DNA of 64,000 bases from Synergistaceae bacterium. GTDB lineage: Bacteria; Synergistota; Synergistia; Synergistales; Synergistaceae. A program made the position numbers and the translations under genes. The notes below the pieces were generated by a model. It had not been told where the DNA came from, ran no database searches, and saw only the letters and a list, made by a program, of their open reading frames with translations. Of the stretch, positions 33,782-42,333 are shown piece after piece (position 1 is the stretch's first letter; every line of letters starts with the position of its first letter). The stretch covers positions 1-64,000 of the forward strand of contig JAUNJZ010000009.1 of assembly GCA_030533085.1 (NCBI GenBank), given 5' to 3'.

Positions 33782-34377
33782 GTCGTTTTATTTTTATCTG
33801 TCGTTGATTAGATCAGCCGATGCGCCCAGGAAGAGGAATCAGAGAAACTGAGAAAGCCCAGCCATGAGCGTCACGGAGATACAAATATGCCTTCCTGACC
33901 AGTTACATCCCGGCATTCGATTGTCCCTACACATCATAGCTGTCTTCCCCCTTTTGACTTTTGTTATTCAGCCATAGATATTTTAATACTACTTCCGGCG
34001 ATATTGCCTTCACAGCTCCTTGAAGTTCGATATCACCCAATGATTGCATTATACAACGCGGTTGAAGAAGAAAACAATAGCTAGTGAAGGGTAATTTGTA
34101 TTTTATGTCGTTTTCCGTTATATATTTATGATTCCCAAGAACGCGGCGCAGGCGATAGTATTGCCGCCAAAGGCGTGAACGCCGATGGTGAAAGGCTTCT
34201 AGTTCCGTCATGAAGCCATAAACATTTTATTGTCTATAAAAACAGTTTTGTTCGCATGTACCCGCAGAAGCCAGGGGCAGCCAGCTTCTGTTACATATGC
34301 AAACTTTCAGCGACTTATAATTAATAGACAGCCTGCTCACGTGAAAAAATGACATATCAAGAGGGAGTGCATAAAGA
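33782..34377. other. Gap with no convincing gene
   Basis: 596 bases. A 94-residue minus-strand frame at 33927-34211 has an ATG but no ribosome site and no recognisable similarity, so I do not call it. Composition is mixed, as expected for decayed DNA between the mobile region and the methyltransferase locus. Confidence 0.4.
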
Positions 34378-34718
34378 TGAAAGAGAGTAAGTGCAAGATC
34401 TTCCTTTTATCGGGTTTTCTTGGCAGCGGCAAGACGACGTTGCTTAAACATCTTCTTAAGGCCCATCCCGAGGAAGAACGGGCAGTCGTGCTCATGAATG
34501 AGTTCGGCAAGTCCGGTGTCGATAGCGACGTAGTGCGTAGGAACGACTTGGGGATCATCAAGATAAGCAGTGGGGCAATCTTTTGCGCCTGTGCGAATGG
34601 AGATTTTTTGCGTGGCCTTTACACGATTCCCAAAGATTACAAACCGACAATTCTGCTGGTTGAGGCAAGCGGCGTAGCTGACGCCACTGATATGAAAAAT
34701 GCCGCCCTTTTCAATTGA
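34378..34718 (+). pseudogene. N-terminal fragment of a CobW/COG0523-type GTPase
   Basis: 113 codons. The P-loop G-F-L-G-S-G-K-T-T-L-L-K is at about 13-24, M-N-E-F-G follows near 40, and a Cys motif (F-C-A-C-A-N) near 67 replaces the usual C-I-C-C. It stops at a position that is only the first third of a normal CobW-type GTPase (300 or more residues). A good ribosome site (GAGGGAG) and ATG remain, so a short product could still be made. CobW-like GTPases accompany corrinoid methyltransferase loci, which fits the adjoining relic on the other strand. Confidence 0.7.
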
Positions 34719-34727
34719 TAAGCATCG

Positions 34728-35164
34728 TCAGTTGTGCAGAAACGCCGGGCTTCTGCGTCCTGCTAATACCGGCAGGATCTTGATGAGAGATTCTTTACAC
34801 GTGAGTTTGTCTCCGTATTTGCCGGCGACGTTCGTCACGGCTTCGACCATGTACTGGCAGGGGGCGCAGCCCTCAGAGTCTAGAATTACGATCTTCACAA
34901 AGACGCGCCCCTTGTTCGATTTCAGTGATTTTGCTCTTTTCGTCTCCCTCGCCGCACTGGCTCAGCGCCTCTTCAAGCGACATGAAGCCGGCGGACGCCT
35001 CGGGTTCTTTGCCTTCCTGCACATAATCGCCGATTGCCTCAAGGTTGTATAGTGGAGTGTCAAACGGCAGGCCGCATCCGTGCAAGAGAATGCAGCCTCT
35101 TCACCGTCTCAAATTTCAACGCTGCTCTTACCTGCTCTTTGCCGTTTACTGAAGAATCATCCTC
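34728..35164 (-). pseudogene. Relic of a UroD-type corrinoid methyltransferase and a thioredoxin-like gene
   Basis: Read on the minus strand from 35164, one frame gives V-R-A-A-L-K-F-E-T-V-K-R, then a frameshift, then G-C-I-L-L-H-G-C-G-L-P-F-D-T-P-L-Y-N. That is the C-terminal zinc-ligand region of UroD/MtaA-type proteins. It ends near 34873. It is followed by a 56-codon frame (34728-34898, GTG) starting V-K-I-V-I-L-D-S-E-G-C-A-P-C-Q-Y, a thioredoxin-like domain with a C-x-x-C site that stops early. The N-terminal two thirds of the methyltransferase are gone. Confidence 0.65.
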
Positions 35165-35188
35165 TTATTTGTTTTTCGGCACGTGACT

Positions 35189-36820
35189 CTAATGTGTGTA
35201 TCCCATGCTTTCGCGGTCCGCATCGGTGATGGAATCATCAAGCTCCTTCAGCTCCCTTATTTCGGCAAGACGAATCTGCTTGCGGTAGATATTCAGGTAA
35301 TCCGCCCGCATTGCCCTCATGAAAGCGATGAACATCAGCGGAATAAGGAAGAACATCGGCAGCGCCGCAATGCCCTGTATATTCTGGATAGCCTTGGCAC
35401 CGCCGACTACGAAAATCGTAGCGAAGCCCCCCATTACGATGGCCCATACCACGCGAACAATGGCCGGCGGGTCAATCTCGCCGCGGCAGGAGAGAACGCT
35501 GATACAGTAATCGCCAGAGTCGCACGAGGTCAGGATAAATGTGACGCAGAGTATCAGCGCAATCACAGAAAATGCGATCGTCAGCGGCATATTCTGGAAC
35601 AGAACAAAGAGGCATGTTGACCACTGTCCGTTGATTGCCTTCATCAATCCGCCGCCGCTCCCCAAGTCCATGACGATAGCCGAGGTGCCGATGACCGTAT
35701 TCCAGACCAGCGCGAAAAGGGCGGGCAGGAATATAGCGCCGAATACGAATTCCCTGATCGTTCGTCCGCGCGAGACCTTGGCGATGAAGATACCTACGAA
35801 TGGAGTCCAGGCCATGAAGAAAGCCAGCAGCATGACCGGCCAGTCCCGTGCGAAATCCCAGCCAAGCGCGGCCTGCGTCTCACCGGTGGCGTCCATGAAG
35901 AAGGACATTGGGATGAAATAGATAAGGACGTCTCCAAATCCCTGGATGATGCCCTTCAATATCTTTACCGTCGGTCCAAAGACGACGACCATAGCCATCA
36001 GCAGATAGCAGAGCCGGAGGTTCCAGTCGCTCATCAGCGCCATGCCTTTACTGACGCCGCTGTTGCAGGAGAGACAGAGGATAACGCTGCATATCGCCAG
36101 GATAATCAGCCTGAGAGCCATATTATGTTCTATGTCAAAGACCTGGTGGAGGCCAGAGCCAATCATCGCGCAAGCGATGGCATAGGAAGCGCAGATGCCG
36201 ACCAGCGTCAGGATAATTACGTAAACGTCGATAAGTTTGCCGTACCATACCTCGGTCTTCAGCGTACCGTCAGCGTTTTTCGTGCCAAAGAGGCTGACCA
36301 GCGGCGTACTGAAAAGTCCCCCCACATTTCTGTTATAGGCGAAATAGGCGATAATCAGACCGACGATCGCATAGCCGGCCCACGGGTGCAGCGCATGATA
36401 CCATGTAGCGTATGTCATACCGACCCTCCAGGCGTCACTGCTCTGCGGAGCGAGGGCAAATGGAGGCGCGTAATAATGATCGAGCGTGACATAGATGCCG
36501 TAATATGTCAGCCCCACGCCGAGGCCAGACGCGAACATCATTGCCACCCAGGTCATAAGTTTATACTGCGGCGCGTCGTTATAATTTTTGCAAAGGCGAA
36601 CCTTGCCGTACTTGCTTAAGGCCAGTGCGAGCAGAGCCACAACGAAGAAATTATATCCCGCCATGAACAGCCAGCCGAAGGCGCCGTTCATAGCGTTGAA
36701 TATAGCGCCGGTAACTTCCGTGAAATGGCTGCTGGCCATTCCATTCCAGGTAACAAGAGCAATACTTATGATAATACTTGAGAAAAATATCGTTTTGTCT
36801 ACTTTGTCAAACATTTTCAT
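35189..36820 (-). CDS. BCCT-family betaine/quaternary amine transporter
   Basis: 543 residues, twelve predicted helices. The helix-8 motif ends W-T-P-F-V-G-I-F-I-A-K-V-S-R-G-R-T, close to the family consensus, although two of the tryptophans in the BetP box are Phe here; helix 4 keeps H-P-W-A-G-Y. It imports betaines, carnitine or choline-like compounds. GGAGG lies upstream of the ATG. It is the last gene of the minus-strand methyltransferase operon, 107 bases after the MetH-activation-like gene, and is presumably the importer of the substrate demethylated there. Confidence 0.92.
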   Translation of the reverse strand: MKMFDKVDKTIFFSSIIISIALVTWNGMASSHFTEVTGAIFNAMNGAFGWLFMAGYNFFVVALLALALSKYGKVRLCKNYNDAPQYKLMTWVAMMFASGLGVGLTYYGIYVTLDHYYAPPFALAPQSSDAWRVGMTYATWYHALHPWAGYAIVGLIIAYFAYNRNVGGLFSTPLVSLFGTKNADGTLKTEVWYGKLIDVYVIILTLVGICASYAIACAMIGSGLHQVFDIEHNMALRLIILAICSVILCLSCNSGVSKGMALMSDWNLRLCYLLMAMVVVFGPTVKILKGIIQGFGDVLIYFIPMSFFMDATGETQAALGWDFARDWPVMLLAFFMAWTPFVGIFIAKVSRGRTIREFVFGAIFLPALFALVWNTVIGTSAIVMDLGSGGGLMKAINGQWSTCLFVLFQNMPLTIAFSVIALILCVTFILTSCDSGDYCISVLSCRGEIDPPAIVRVVWAIVMGGFATIFVVGGAKAIQNIQGIAALPMFFLIPLMFIAFMRAMRADYLNIYRKQIRLAEIRELKELDDSITDADRESMGYTH

Positions 36821-36927
36821 TGTAAAACTATCCTCCGTTTCATATTATTTTTAAGTGTAGCGCTTTATTAAGATTGCTGCGTATTCAACAAAGCGCCTCC
36901 TTGTCCGATTTCCAGTTCAGCTCAACG

Positions 36928-37752
36928 TCAGGATATGCGCTCTATGTTAAGCCAGGGCTGGCATTCCCTGGGCAGGTGGCAGCCGTTGAATTGAGCTGCC
37001 AGACATTTCTTGCCTGCGCAGTTGGAACATGGTACGGTGTTGAAGGCAAGATGTTCGCTCGTTCCTTCTTTGCCGACAAAGAACATCGAGCATTGCGTTT
37101 TGAGTGGATACATAACGCCGGAGTTGTGGAGAGAAAATACCGGACGGCGCTCAGAGTCTGTCCTCGTCCATGGTTCCACAAGCAGAGCCAGGCGCGGATC
37201 GATCTCAACATCTGAGCCGTTGTCATGGCACAGCTCAGGAATGTATTCTCCTATCAGTACAAAGGCCTCGTCCCCGCAGAATGCTTCCGACGTCAGGAAG
37301 CGCCGTATTTCATTGCGTATCATGGCAAGCAGGAGCGTGCCGGCGATATCCAGGAACATGGCCTGCATGGCGCTTTTCTTTATAACATTGAAGGCTTTTT
37401 CCTCTAATTCTCCGCCGATCGTCCACACAGCGGCGTATCCGCAAAGACAGCTTTCCCTGAGCTTTTGCCTTAGCGCGCCGTTCTGGAAATGAACCGCAAA
37501 GTCCTTCTCAAGCTCCTCCCTTTTCCAGCTGATAATGCCAGCCTGAGGGCGCGGCAGATGCTGCCATCTGTTGTTCCAATCCTCGGTAAATTGTTCGAAG
37601 GCTTTCTTCATCGCCGGTTTTTTCGCGTAATAGCTCTGCCACATACGGCGCACATCAAAATTCTCAAGAGGCAGACGACACTCTCTGATATCGTTCCTGC
37701 TTATAGCGGTATGATCGTCGGCGAGAAACAGAGACAGATCCATATTCGTCAC
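36928..37752 (-). CDS. Unknown protein resembling a MetH-activation domain, with C-terminal Cys cluster
   Basis: 274 residues, not firmly recognised. Near the end M-Y-P-L-K-T-Q-C-S-M-F-F-V-G is followed by C-S-N-C-A-G-K-K-C. This order (P-x-K-S-like loop, then C-x2-C-x4-C) resembles the small proteins annotated as B12-dependent methionine synthase activation domains found in corrinoid loci. A second protein of this layout is encoded at 57882. The start may be GTG at 37752 (three bases after the RACo stop) or ATG at 37743 (AGGAT nine bases upstream). A role in handling the corrinoid protein is inferred from position. Confidence 0.6.
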   Translation of the reverse strand: MTNMDLSLFLADDHTAISRNDIRECRLPLENFDVRRMWQSYYAKKPAMKKAFEQFTEDWNNRWQHLPRPQAGIISWKREELEKDFAVHFQNGALRQKLRESCLCGYAAVWTIGGELEEKAFNVIKKSAMQAMFLDIAGTLLLAMIRNEIRRFLTSEAFCGDEAFVLIGEYIPELCHDNGSDVEIDPRLALLVEPWTRTDSERRPVFSLHNSGVMYPLKTQCSMFFVGKEGTSEHLAFNTVPCSNCAGKKCLAAQFNGCHLPRECQPWLNIERIS

Positions 37753-37755
37753 ATC

Positions 37756-39381
37756 CTAAGCGTCAAAATTCAGATAGTGGACGAATTTTTGCTGGAAGTC
37801 GTCGGCCGCGGCAAGGTTGATTGATTGGCAGTTCGCTTCGATATACGAGAATGCGCGGTCAGCTTCCGGGTCAAAGGCGCTGCGGCAGACTCCGAGTCCG
37901 GCGCAGTTGCCCACCGGCAGAACCCTTTCAAGCGGGACGCGCGGCAATATACCCATCCTCATGGCGTTGCTCCGGTCGATGTAATTGCCGAAAGCGCCGC
38001 CAAGATATATCCTGTCCAGCTCCGCAGTCGTTATACCGGCCTGCTCCGTCAGTTTCTTTATACCTACGGCGATGGCGCTTTTAGCCAGCTGTACCTCGCG
38101 CACATCCTTTTGTGTCAGCACCAGGTCGGAGGCAGCGCCGTACTCCCCGGCGAAACAGTATACAAACTCGCTGAAATTTCTTTTTCCTTTGCGCAGACGG
38201 CGCGCGAGATCCGCATTCTCCACATTTTCCGAAGCGGCGAATCTTCCGGCGGGGAGGATCACTCCGTTGTTCAGAAGTACGGCTATCATGTCGATAATGC
38301 CTGATCCGCACAGGCCGATTGGCGGCGAGTCTTCGATAGCCGCAAGATGCAGTCCGTTGCTGTCGGCCCAGACCTTCTCAACAGCCCCTTCCATCGCACG
38401 AACGCCGGTGCTTACCTGCGCCCCTTCGAGGGCCGGACCGGCAGCCGCCGAACAGGCGTAGAGGCTTCCTCCGCGACAGACGACCATCTCGGAATTCGTA
38501 CCGATATCAATGAAAAGAGAGGCCCCATCGTTATTGACGATATCTGTGTGATAAAGTCCGGCTGTAATATCCCCTCCTACAAAAGCGGAGATATTGGGTG
38601 TCAGGCTGACAGTCGCCTCCGCGGGTAAATCCAGCTTCAGCGATGCCGCCGTTCTGTCCGCCGCCCGCAGAAATGTGGGCTTGAACGGGCTGCGCCCGAT
38701 CGGCCCGGGGTCTTCTCCTAACAGGAGATGTTCCATGGTGGTGTTGCCAGCCGCGTACATAGCGCCGATATCCGCCGTATTTACGCCGCTCTTTTCCGTT
38801 ATCCCGCGGATTAGCCCGTTTAGTGTGCCGATAATTTCATCCTGCAGGAGTTCCCGATTACGCCGGTCTGTGTCAGCTGAGAAAATACGTGAAATCACGT
38901 CTGCTCCGAATTTGACCTGGGAGTTGCCGGCAGAGGCTGTGGCGACGATATGTCCGTCCTTGGGATGCAGCAGATAAACGACGACGGTCGTCGTGCCGAT
39001 ATCCGCGGCAAGGCGGTATTTTCCGTCCGCAGCGGGACGCAGCCCTCCGCCATTTCTGGCCTCGCCCGCCGCTAAAATGTGCCCATCCTTTTGCCTGTTG
39101 TCGCGAAAAGAGACAATCATACCAGGAAGCGCCGGCGCTGCACAGGAGAGGCGCCAACCCGCAGCCAGCTCTTCCGTGCCGATAGCGGCGCGTTCCGCCT
39201 CCGTAGGTTCCGCCGCCGGAGAAACCAGCACCAGGCATTTTCCGCATTTTCCGCGCCCTCCGCATGGGTGGTCCATTGGCACGCCTCCCCTTGCCAGCAC
39301 GTCGGAAATCGTCTCGCCGGGACGCGGCGTAAGGGAGTTGGCGCTGAAATCAAAGCGAATCGCGCGAGAATCATCAGCCAT
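37756..39381 (-). CDS. RACo-type reductive activator of corrinoid proteins
   Basis: 541 residues. An N-terminal [2Fe-2S] ferredoxin domain has C40, C46, C49 and C80 in the plant-type spacing (C-G-G-R-G-K-C-G-K-C). A linker follows, then a large actin-like ATPase domain with D-I-G-T-T-T-V-V near 130 and D-I-G-T-N-S-E near 255. RACo proteins use ATP to drive electron transfer to the inactive Co(II) corrinoid. The ribosome site AAGGAGG overlaps the stop of the upstream HyuA-like gene, so translation is coupled. It services the corrinoid protein encoded two genes upstream. Confidence 0.93.
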   Translation of the reverse strand: MADDSRAIRFDFSANSLTPRPGETISDVLARGGVPMDHPCGGRGKCGKCLVLVSPAAEPTEAERAAIGTEELAAGWRLSCAAPALPGMIVSFRDNRQKDGHILAAGEARNGGGLRPAADGKYRLAADIGTTTVVVYLLHPKDGHIVATASAGNSQVKFGADVISRIFSADTDRRNRELLQDEIIGTLNGLIRGITEKSGVNTADIGAMYAAGNTTMEHLLLGEDPGPIGRSPFKPTFLRAADRTAASLKLDLPAEATVSLTPNISAFVGGDITAGLYHTDIVNNDGASLFIDIGTNSEMVVCRGGSLYACSAAAGPALEGAQVSTGVRAMEGAVEKVWADSNGLHLAAIEDSPPIGLCGSGIIDMIAVLLNNGVILPAGRFAASENVENADLARRLRKGKRNFSEFVYCFAGEYGAASDLVLTQKDVREVQLAKSAIAVGIKKLTEQAGITTAELDRIYLGGAFGNYIDRSNAMRMGILPRVPLERVLPVGNCAGLGVCRSAFDPEADRAFSYIEANCQSINLAAADDFQQKFVHYLNFDA

Positions 39382-39386
39382 TGAAC

Positions 39387-41405
39387 TTACCTCCTTGAAG
39401 TATCTTTTTCATCAAAGACGGTGAATGAGAGCTGTGTCCAAAGATGCAGCTTCCTGACGCCTCCGCTGATAACGGCCTCTTCGTCCATTCGTTCACACTC
39501 AACAGTCGGAAGCTTTGCGCCGGCCTTCTTTGCCCTGTCCACTATCCATGGTTTCATAAAGGCCCGCGTCTCAGCCACAGCGGTCTCCAGGTCATCATAG
39601 TCGGTTATTCCGAGCGGATGATGCACGCGGTATATTCCGTCATTATGCGGCGTGATACGCACCGCGTAATGCAGAGAGAAGGAGCCGACAGCGGCGCCGA
39701 TCGCTCCCGCTACATCCGCGTCGACCGGCTGAATGGCCTCCGTATTAAGCGACTTTCCGACATCCTTAATGAAAGCCCAGGTCGGCGCTCCGACGCCGAC
39801 CAGATCAGCGCATAGCGACAGCGCTATCTGAGGGCCGCTTTCAAAACGCGCGTCAAGCGCCATGTCGATTATCTGCCGCAGCTCGCCGCATCCTCTTGTG
39901 TCGTTGTTAAAGGTCATACTTTTATAAAAGACGTTGGAGCTTATGCTGTGTTCCGCTAATCGGCAGACTCTCTCCGCCAGCAGCTCAGGGCTGGCTTTAT
40001 CATTATCATATGACAACAGGATGGCCCCAAGTCTCGACGCCTCTCCGTTCCACTTGTCCAGGCGTCCCAGGATATGAAGCGCGTCTGTTGGCGTAAAGGA
40101 GGCGAAAACCACGACGCCGCGCGACTCCATCTGTTCGATCTCATTGCGGCAGAGATTCACAGTCCTCTCGCTCTCCAGCAGCTTTTCAAGGGGCTGAGGG
40201 CCGCCGGCCAGCTTCTCCGTCACTCGCTTTTCAAAGGAGCTCTCCGGACGCCCCCTGCCAGGCAGAATGATTAACGGCTCGCAGCTCATGCCGCATTCCA
40301 CCATTACCTTTAAGGCTTCCACGATCCCGGGGTATTCGACAGCTGTCGAGCAGAGAGGACGGACGCGGCGCGGCCCAAGCGAAAGTTTTCTTTCTCTGTC
40401 ATAATGAACGCGGCTGTCCCCGCCCAGACCGAATGTATAGATATCGATGGCTTTGACGAGTGTCTTGTGGTTTCCAACCGTCGCGCCTTCCTGCAGCAGT
40501 ATCGGCTTGCCGTTTTTCGCTAGGTGGATGATATCCGTTGTGGTGCCGCCGATATCGACTACCCAGCTGTCTCTTTCCACTTTTGCGGAGGAGGCTAAAA
40601 AACATGCCCCGCATGCGCTGCCGGCAGGGCCGGAAAGAATCATCTCCACTGGGTGCGACTTCGCCCATTCCGCTCCGACCAGGGAACCGTCGCCGCGGAC
40701 GACTGTGACCGGCGCATCCATGCCGCAGTCATGACATACCTGTTCAACAGAAGCCAGCAGATCCATAACGATGGGTATCAGCCCCGCGTTAAGCACCGTG
40801 GTCGTCGCCCTCTTGATGGCGTCGAGCTCAGAGGCGAGTTCGTGCCCGCAGGTCACATGAATATGCGGCAGCTTCTCCTGCGCCGCGCGCATGGCCCTCA
40901 GCTCGTGAGCCGTATTGCGTACGGAGAAATAGCCTGATATCGCGATGCCTTCGACATTCGGCCCAAAGGCTTCAAGAGCCTTTTCCAGCGCTTCCATATC
41001 CAGAGGCTCCAGCTCGTTGCCGGCAGGGTCGTGCCCCCCCGCGACGCAAGCTACCATATTCGTGCCGAAGAGCTTGTTTCTGACAGCTCTTTCTACGATA
41101 TCTTCATCGTAGCCTATAAGAATAAGACCGACCGGCCTCAGCTTATCCTCTACAATGGCATTTGTGGCCAGCGTCGTGGCCAGATTGACAGAGCGAACCT
41201 GACGGACGTCAACCTGTCCTAAAATAAGATTGATTCCCCTGCGTATAGTTGAAATAAGATCGTTATGTTCTGTAGGAGTCTTGACTTTCGCACGCAAACG
41301 CATATCATCGCCGCTGATGAACACCAGGTCGGTGAATGTCCCGCCGGCGTCGATACCGAGGATCCCTGTTGCAGGCTTATCATTTTCTTGATTATCATAC
41401 GACAT
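39387..41405 (-). CDS. Hydantoinase/oxoprolinase (HyuA) family protein
   Basis: 672 residues. The ASKHA-type phosphate motif G-I-D-A-G-G-T-F-T-D (about 17-26) opens the N-terminal domain, and V-V-D-I-G-G-T-T-T-D near 280 opens the second, as in HyuA and the acetone carboxylase beta subunit. The family uses ATP to activate amides or ketones. No HyuB partner is encoded here, so it may work alone or be a second corrinoid-activation ATPase. It sits between the corrinoid protein and RACo genes. The SD is weak (GGGAC). Confidence 0.88.
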   Translation of the reverse strand: MSYDNQENDKPATGILGIDAGGTFTDLVFISGDDMRLRAKVKTPTEHNDLISTIRRGINLILGQVDVRQVRSVNLATTLATNAIVEDKLRPVGLILIGYDEDIVERAVRNKLFGTNMVACVAGGHDPAGNELEPLDMEALEKALEAFGPNVEGIAISGYFSVRNTAHELRAMRAAQEKLPHIHVTCGHELASELDAIKRATTTVLNAGLIPIVMDLLASVEQVCHDCGMDAPVTVVRGDGSLVGAEWAKSHPVEMILSGPAGSACGACFLASSAKVERDSWVVDIGGTTTDIIHLAKNGKPILLQEGATVGNHKTLVKAIDIYTFGLGGDSRVHYDRERKLSLGPRRVRPLCSTAVEYPGIVEALKVMVECGMSCEPLIILPGRGRPESSFEKRVTEKLAGGPQPLEKLLESERTVNLCRNEIEQMESRGVVVFASFTPTDALHILGRLDKWNGEASRLGAILLSYDNDKASPELLAERVCRLAEHSISSNVFYKSMTFNNDTRGCGELRQIIDMALDARFESGPQIALSLCADLVGVGAPTWAFIKDVGKSLNTEAIQPVDADVAGAIGAAVGSFSLHYAVRITPHNDGIYRVHHPLGITDYDDLETAVAETRAFMKPWIVDRAKKAGAKLPTVECERMDEEAVISGGVRKLHLWTQLSFTVFDEKDTSRR

Positions 41406-41576
41406 AGTCTTTTGTCCCGTTCAGGTTTTCAGCGCGGGAGGAGGCAAGGATATGGCGGCCAGATTAAACAGAAGCGGAAAAATAAGGTTAGACGCTATTT
41501 TTCCGCTTGGGCTTTCGGCTGAATACCGCTATAAATCCTGCGCCGCCCCCGCTGATTTTATTAAGCCTATATAAGC

Positions 41577-42227
41577 CTAGGCGCGCCCCATAAGCTTATC
41601 AGCTTCGACGACCGCCGCCGAAGCGTCTTCAGAGAAACCGTCGGCTCCCACCTTCATAGCCCAGTCGCGGGAGACGGGCGCGCCGCCGAGCAACACCTTT
41701 ATCTGGTCGCGAATGCCGGCCTCTTTGGCCATTTCGATAAACTGGGACTGCGCGGTCATGGTGGTCAGCAGAAGAGCTGAGAGTCCTACGAGGTCGGGCT
41801 TATGCTTCTTGACAAGCTCGATCATTTTCGTGTTGGGAACATCCTTTCCGGCATCTATGACCTCATACCCGCAGGCCTTCATGACCATTGCGACGAGAGA
41901 CTTGCCTATATCGTGTACGTCGCCTTCGACTGTGGCGAGAAGCACTGTGCCGCGTTTTTCGAGCTTGTCCTCTCCCTTGAGCGAATCTTCCAGCCTCACC
42001 ATCACGCCAAGCGTGATGTCGGCCGCTATCAGAAGCTCCGGCAGGAATATTTCCTCTTCGGCGAACAGCTCGCCAAGCTCCTGCAGCGCGGCCGCAAGTC
42101 CTTTGTTAAGGATGTCAATCGGGTCTATGCCGTTTTCAATAGCCTTGTCCACGTATTCATTTACTGTCTCTTCATCCTGATCCATCAGTGCCGAACGCAG
42201 CTTCTCGAGTATATCTTCTTTATTCAT
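41577..42227 (-). CDS. Methyltransferase corrinoid protein (MttC/MtbC-like)
   Basis: 216 residues: a helical cap domain (about 1-90) and a Rossmann-type B12-binding domain. The cobalt-ligand motif G-D-V-H-D-I-G is at 102-108 (H105), with S-A-L-L-L-T-T and G-G-A-P-V following. It carries the methyl group between the MttB-like enzyme and the UroD-type methyltransferase. I chose the ATG at 42227, with AGGAGG seven bases upstream. A 171-base gap separates it from the next gene downstream. Confidence 0.95.
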   Translation of the reverse strand: MNKEDILEKLRSALMDQDEETVNEYVDKAIENGIDPIDILNKGLAAALQELGELFAEEEIFLPELLIAADITLGVMVRLEDSLKGEDKLEKRGTVLLATVEGDVHDIGKSLVAMVMKACGYEVIDAGKDVPNTKMIELVKKHKPDLVGLSALLLTTMTAQSQFIEMAKEAGIRDQIKVLLGGAPVSRDWAMKVGADGFSEDASAAVVEADKLMGRA

Positions 42228-42333
42228 AACTCTTCCTCCTGTCAAAAATCAAATATCTGGTTTTTCCGGGGGACGCCCCCATTATATCACGCTGTCGGAT
42301 GCGGCGTTCCAGTGAAGTCGCTCCGAAAATTTC

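Noticed and set aside
33927-34211. 94-residue minus-strand frame as a gene
   Set aside because: There is no ribosome site, no recognisable similarity and low-complexity basic residues at its start; it lies in decayed DNA.
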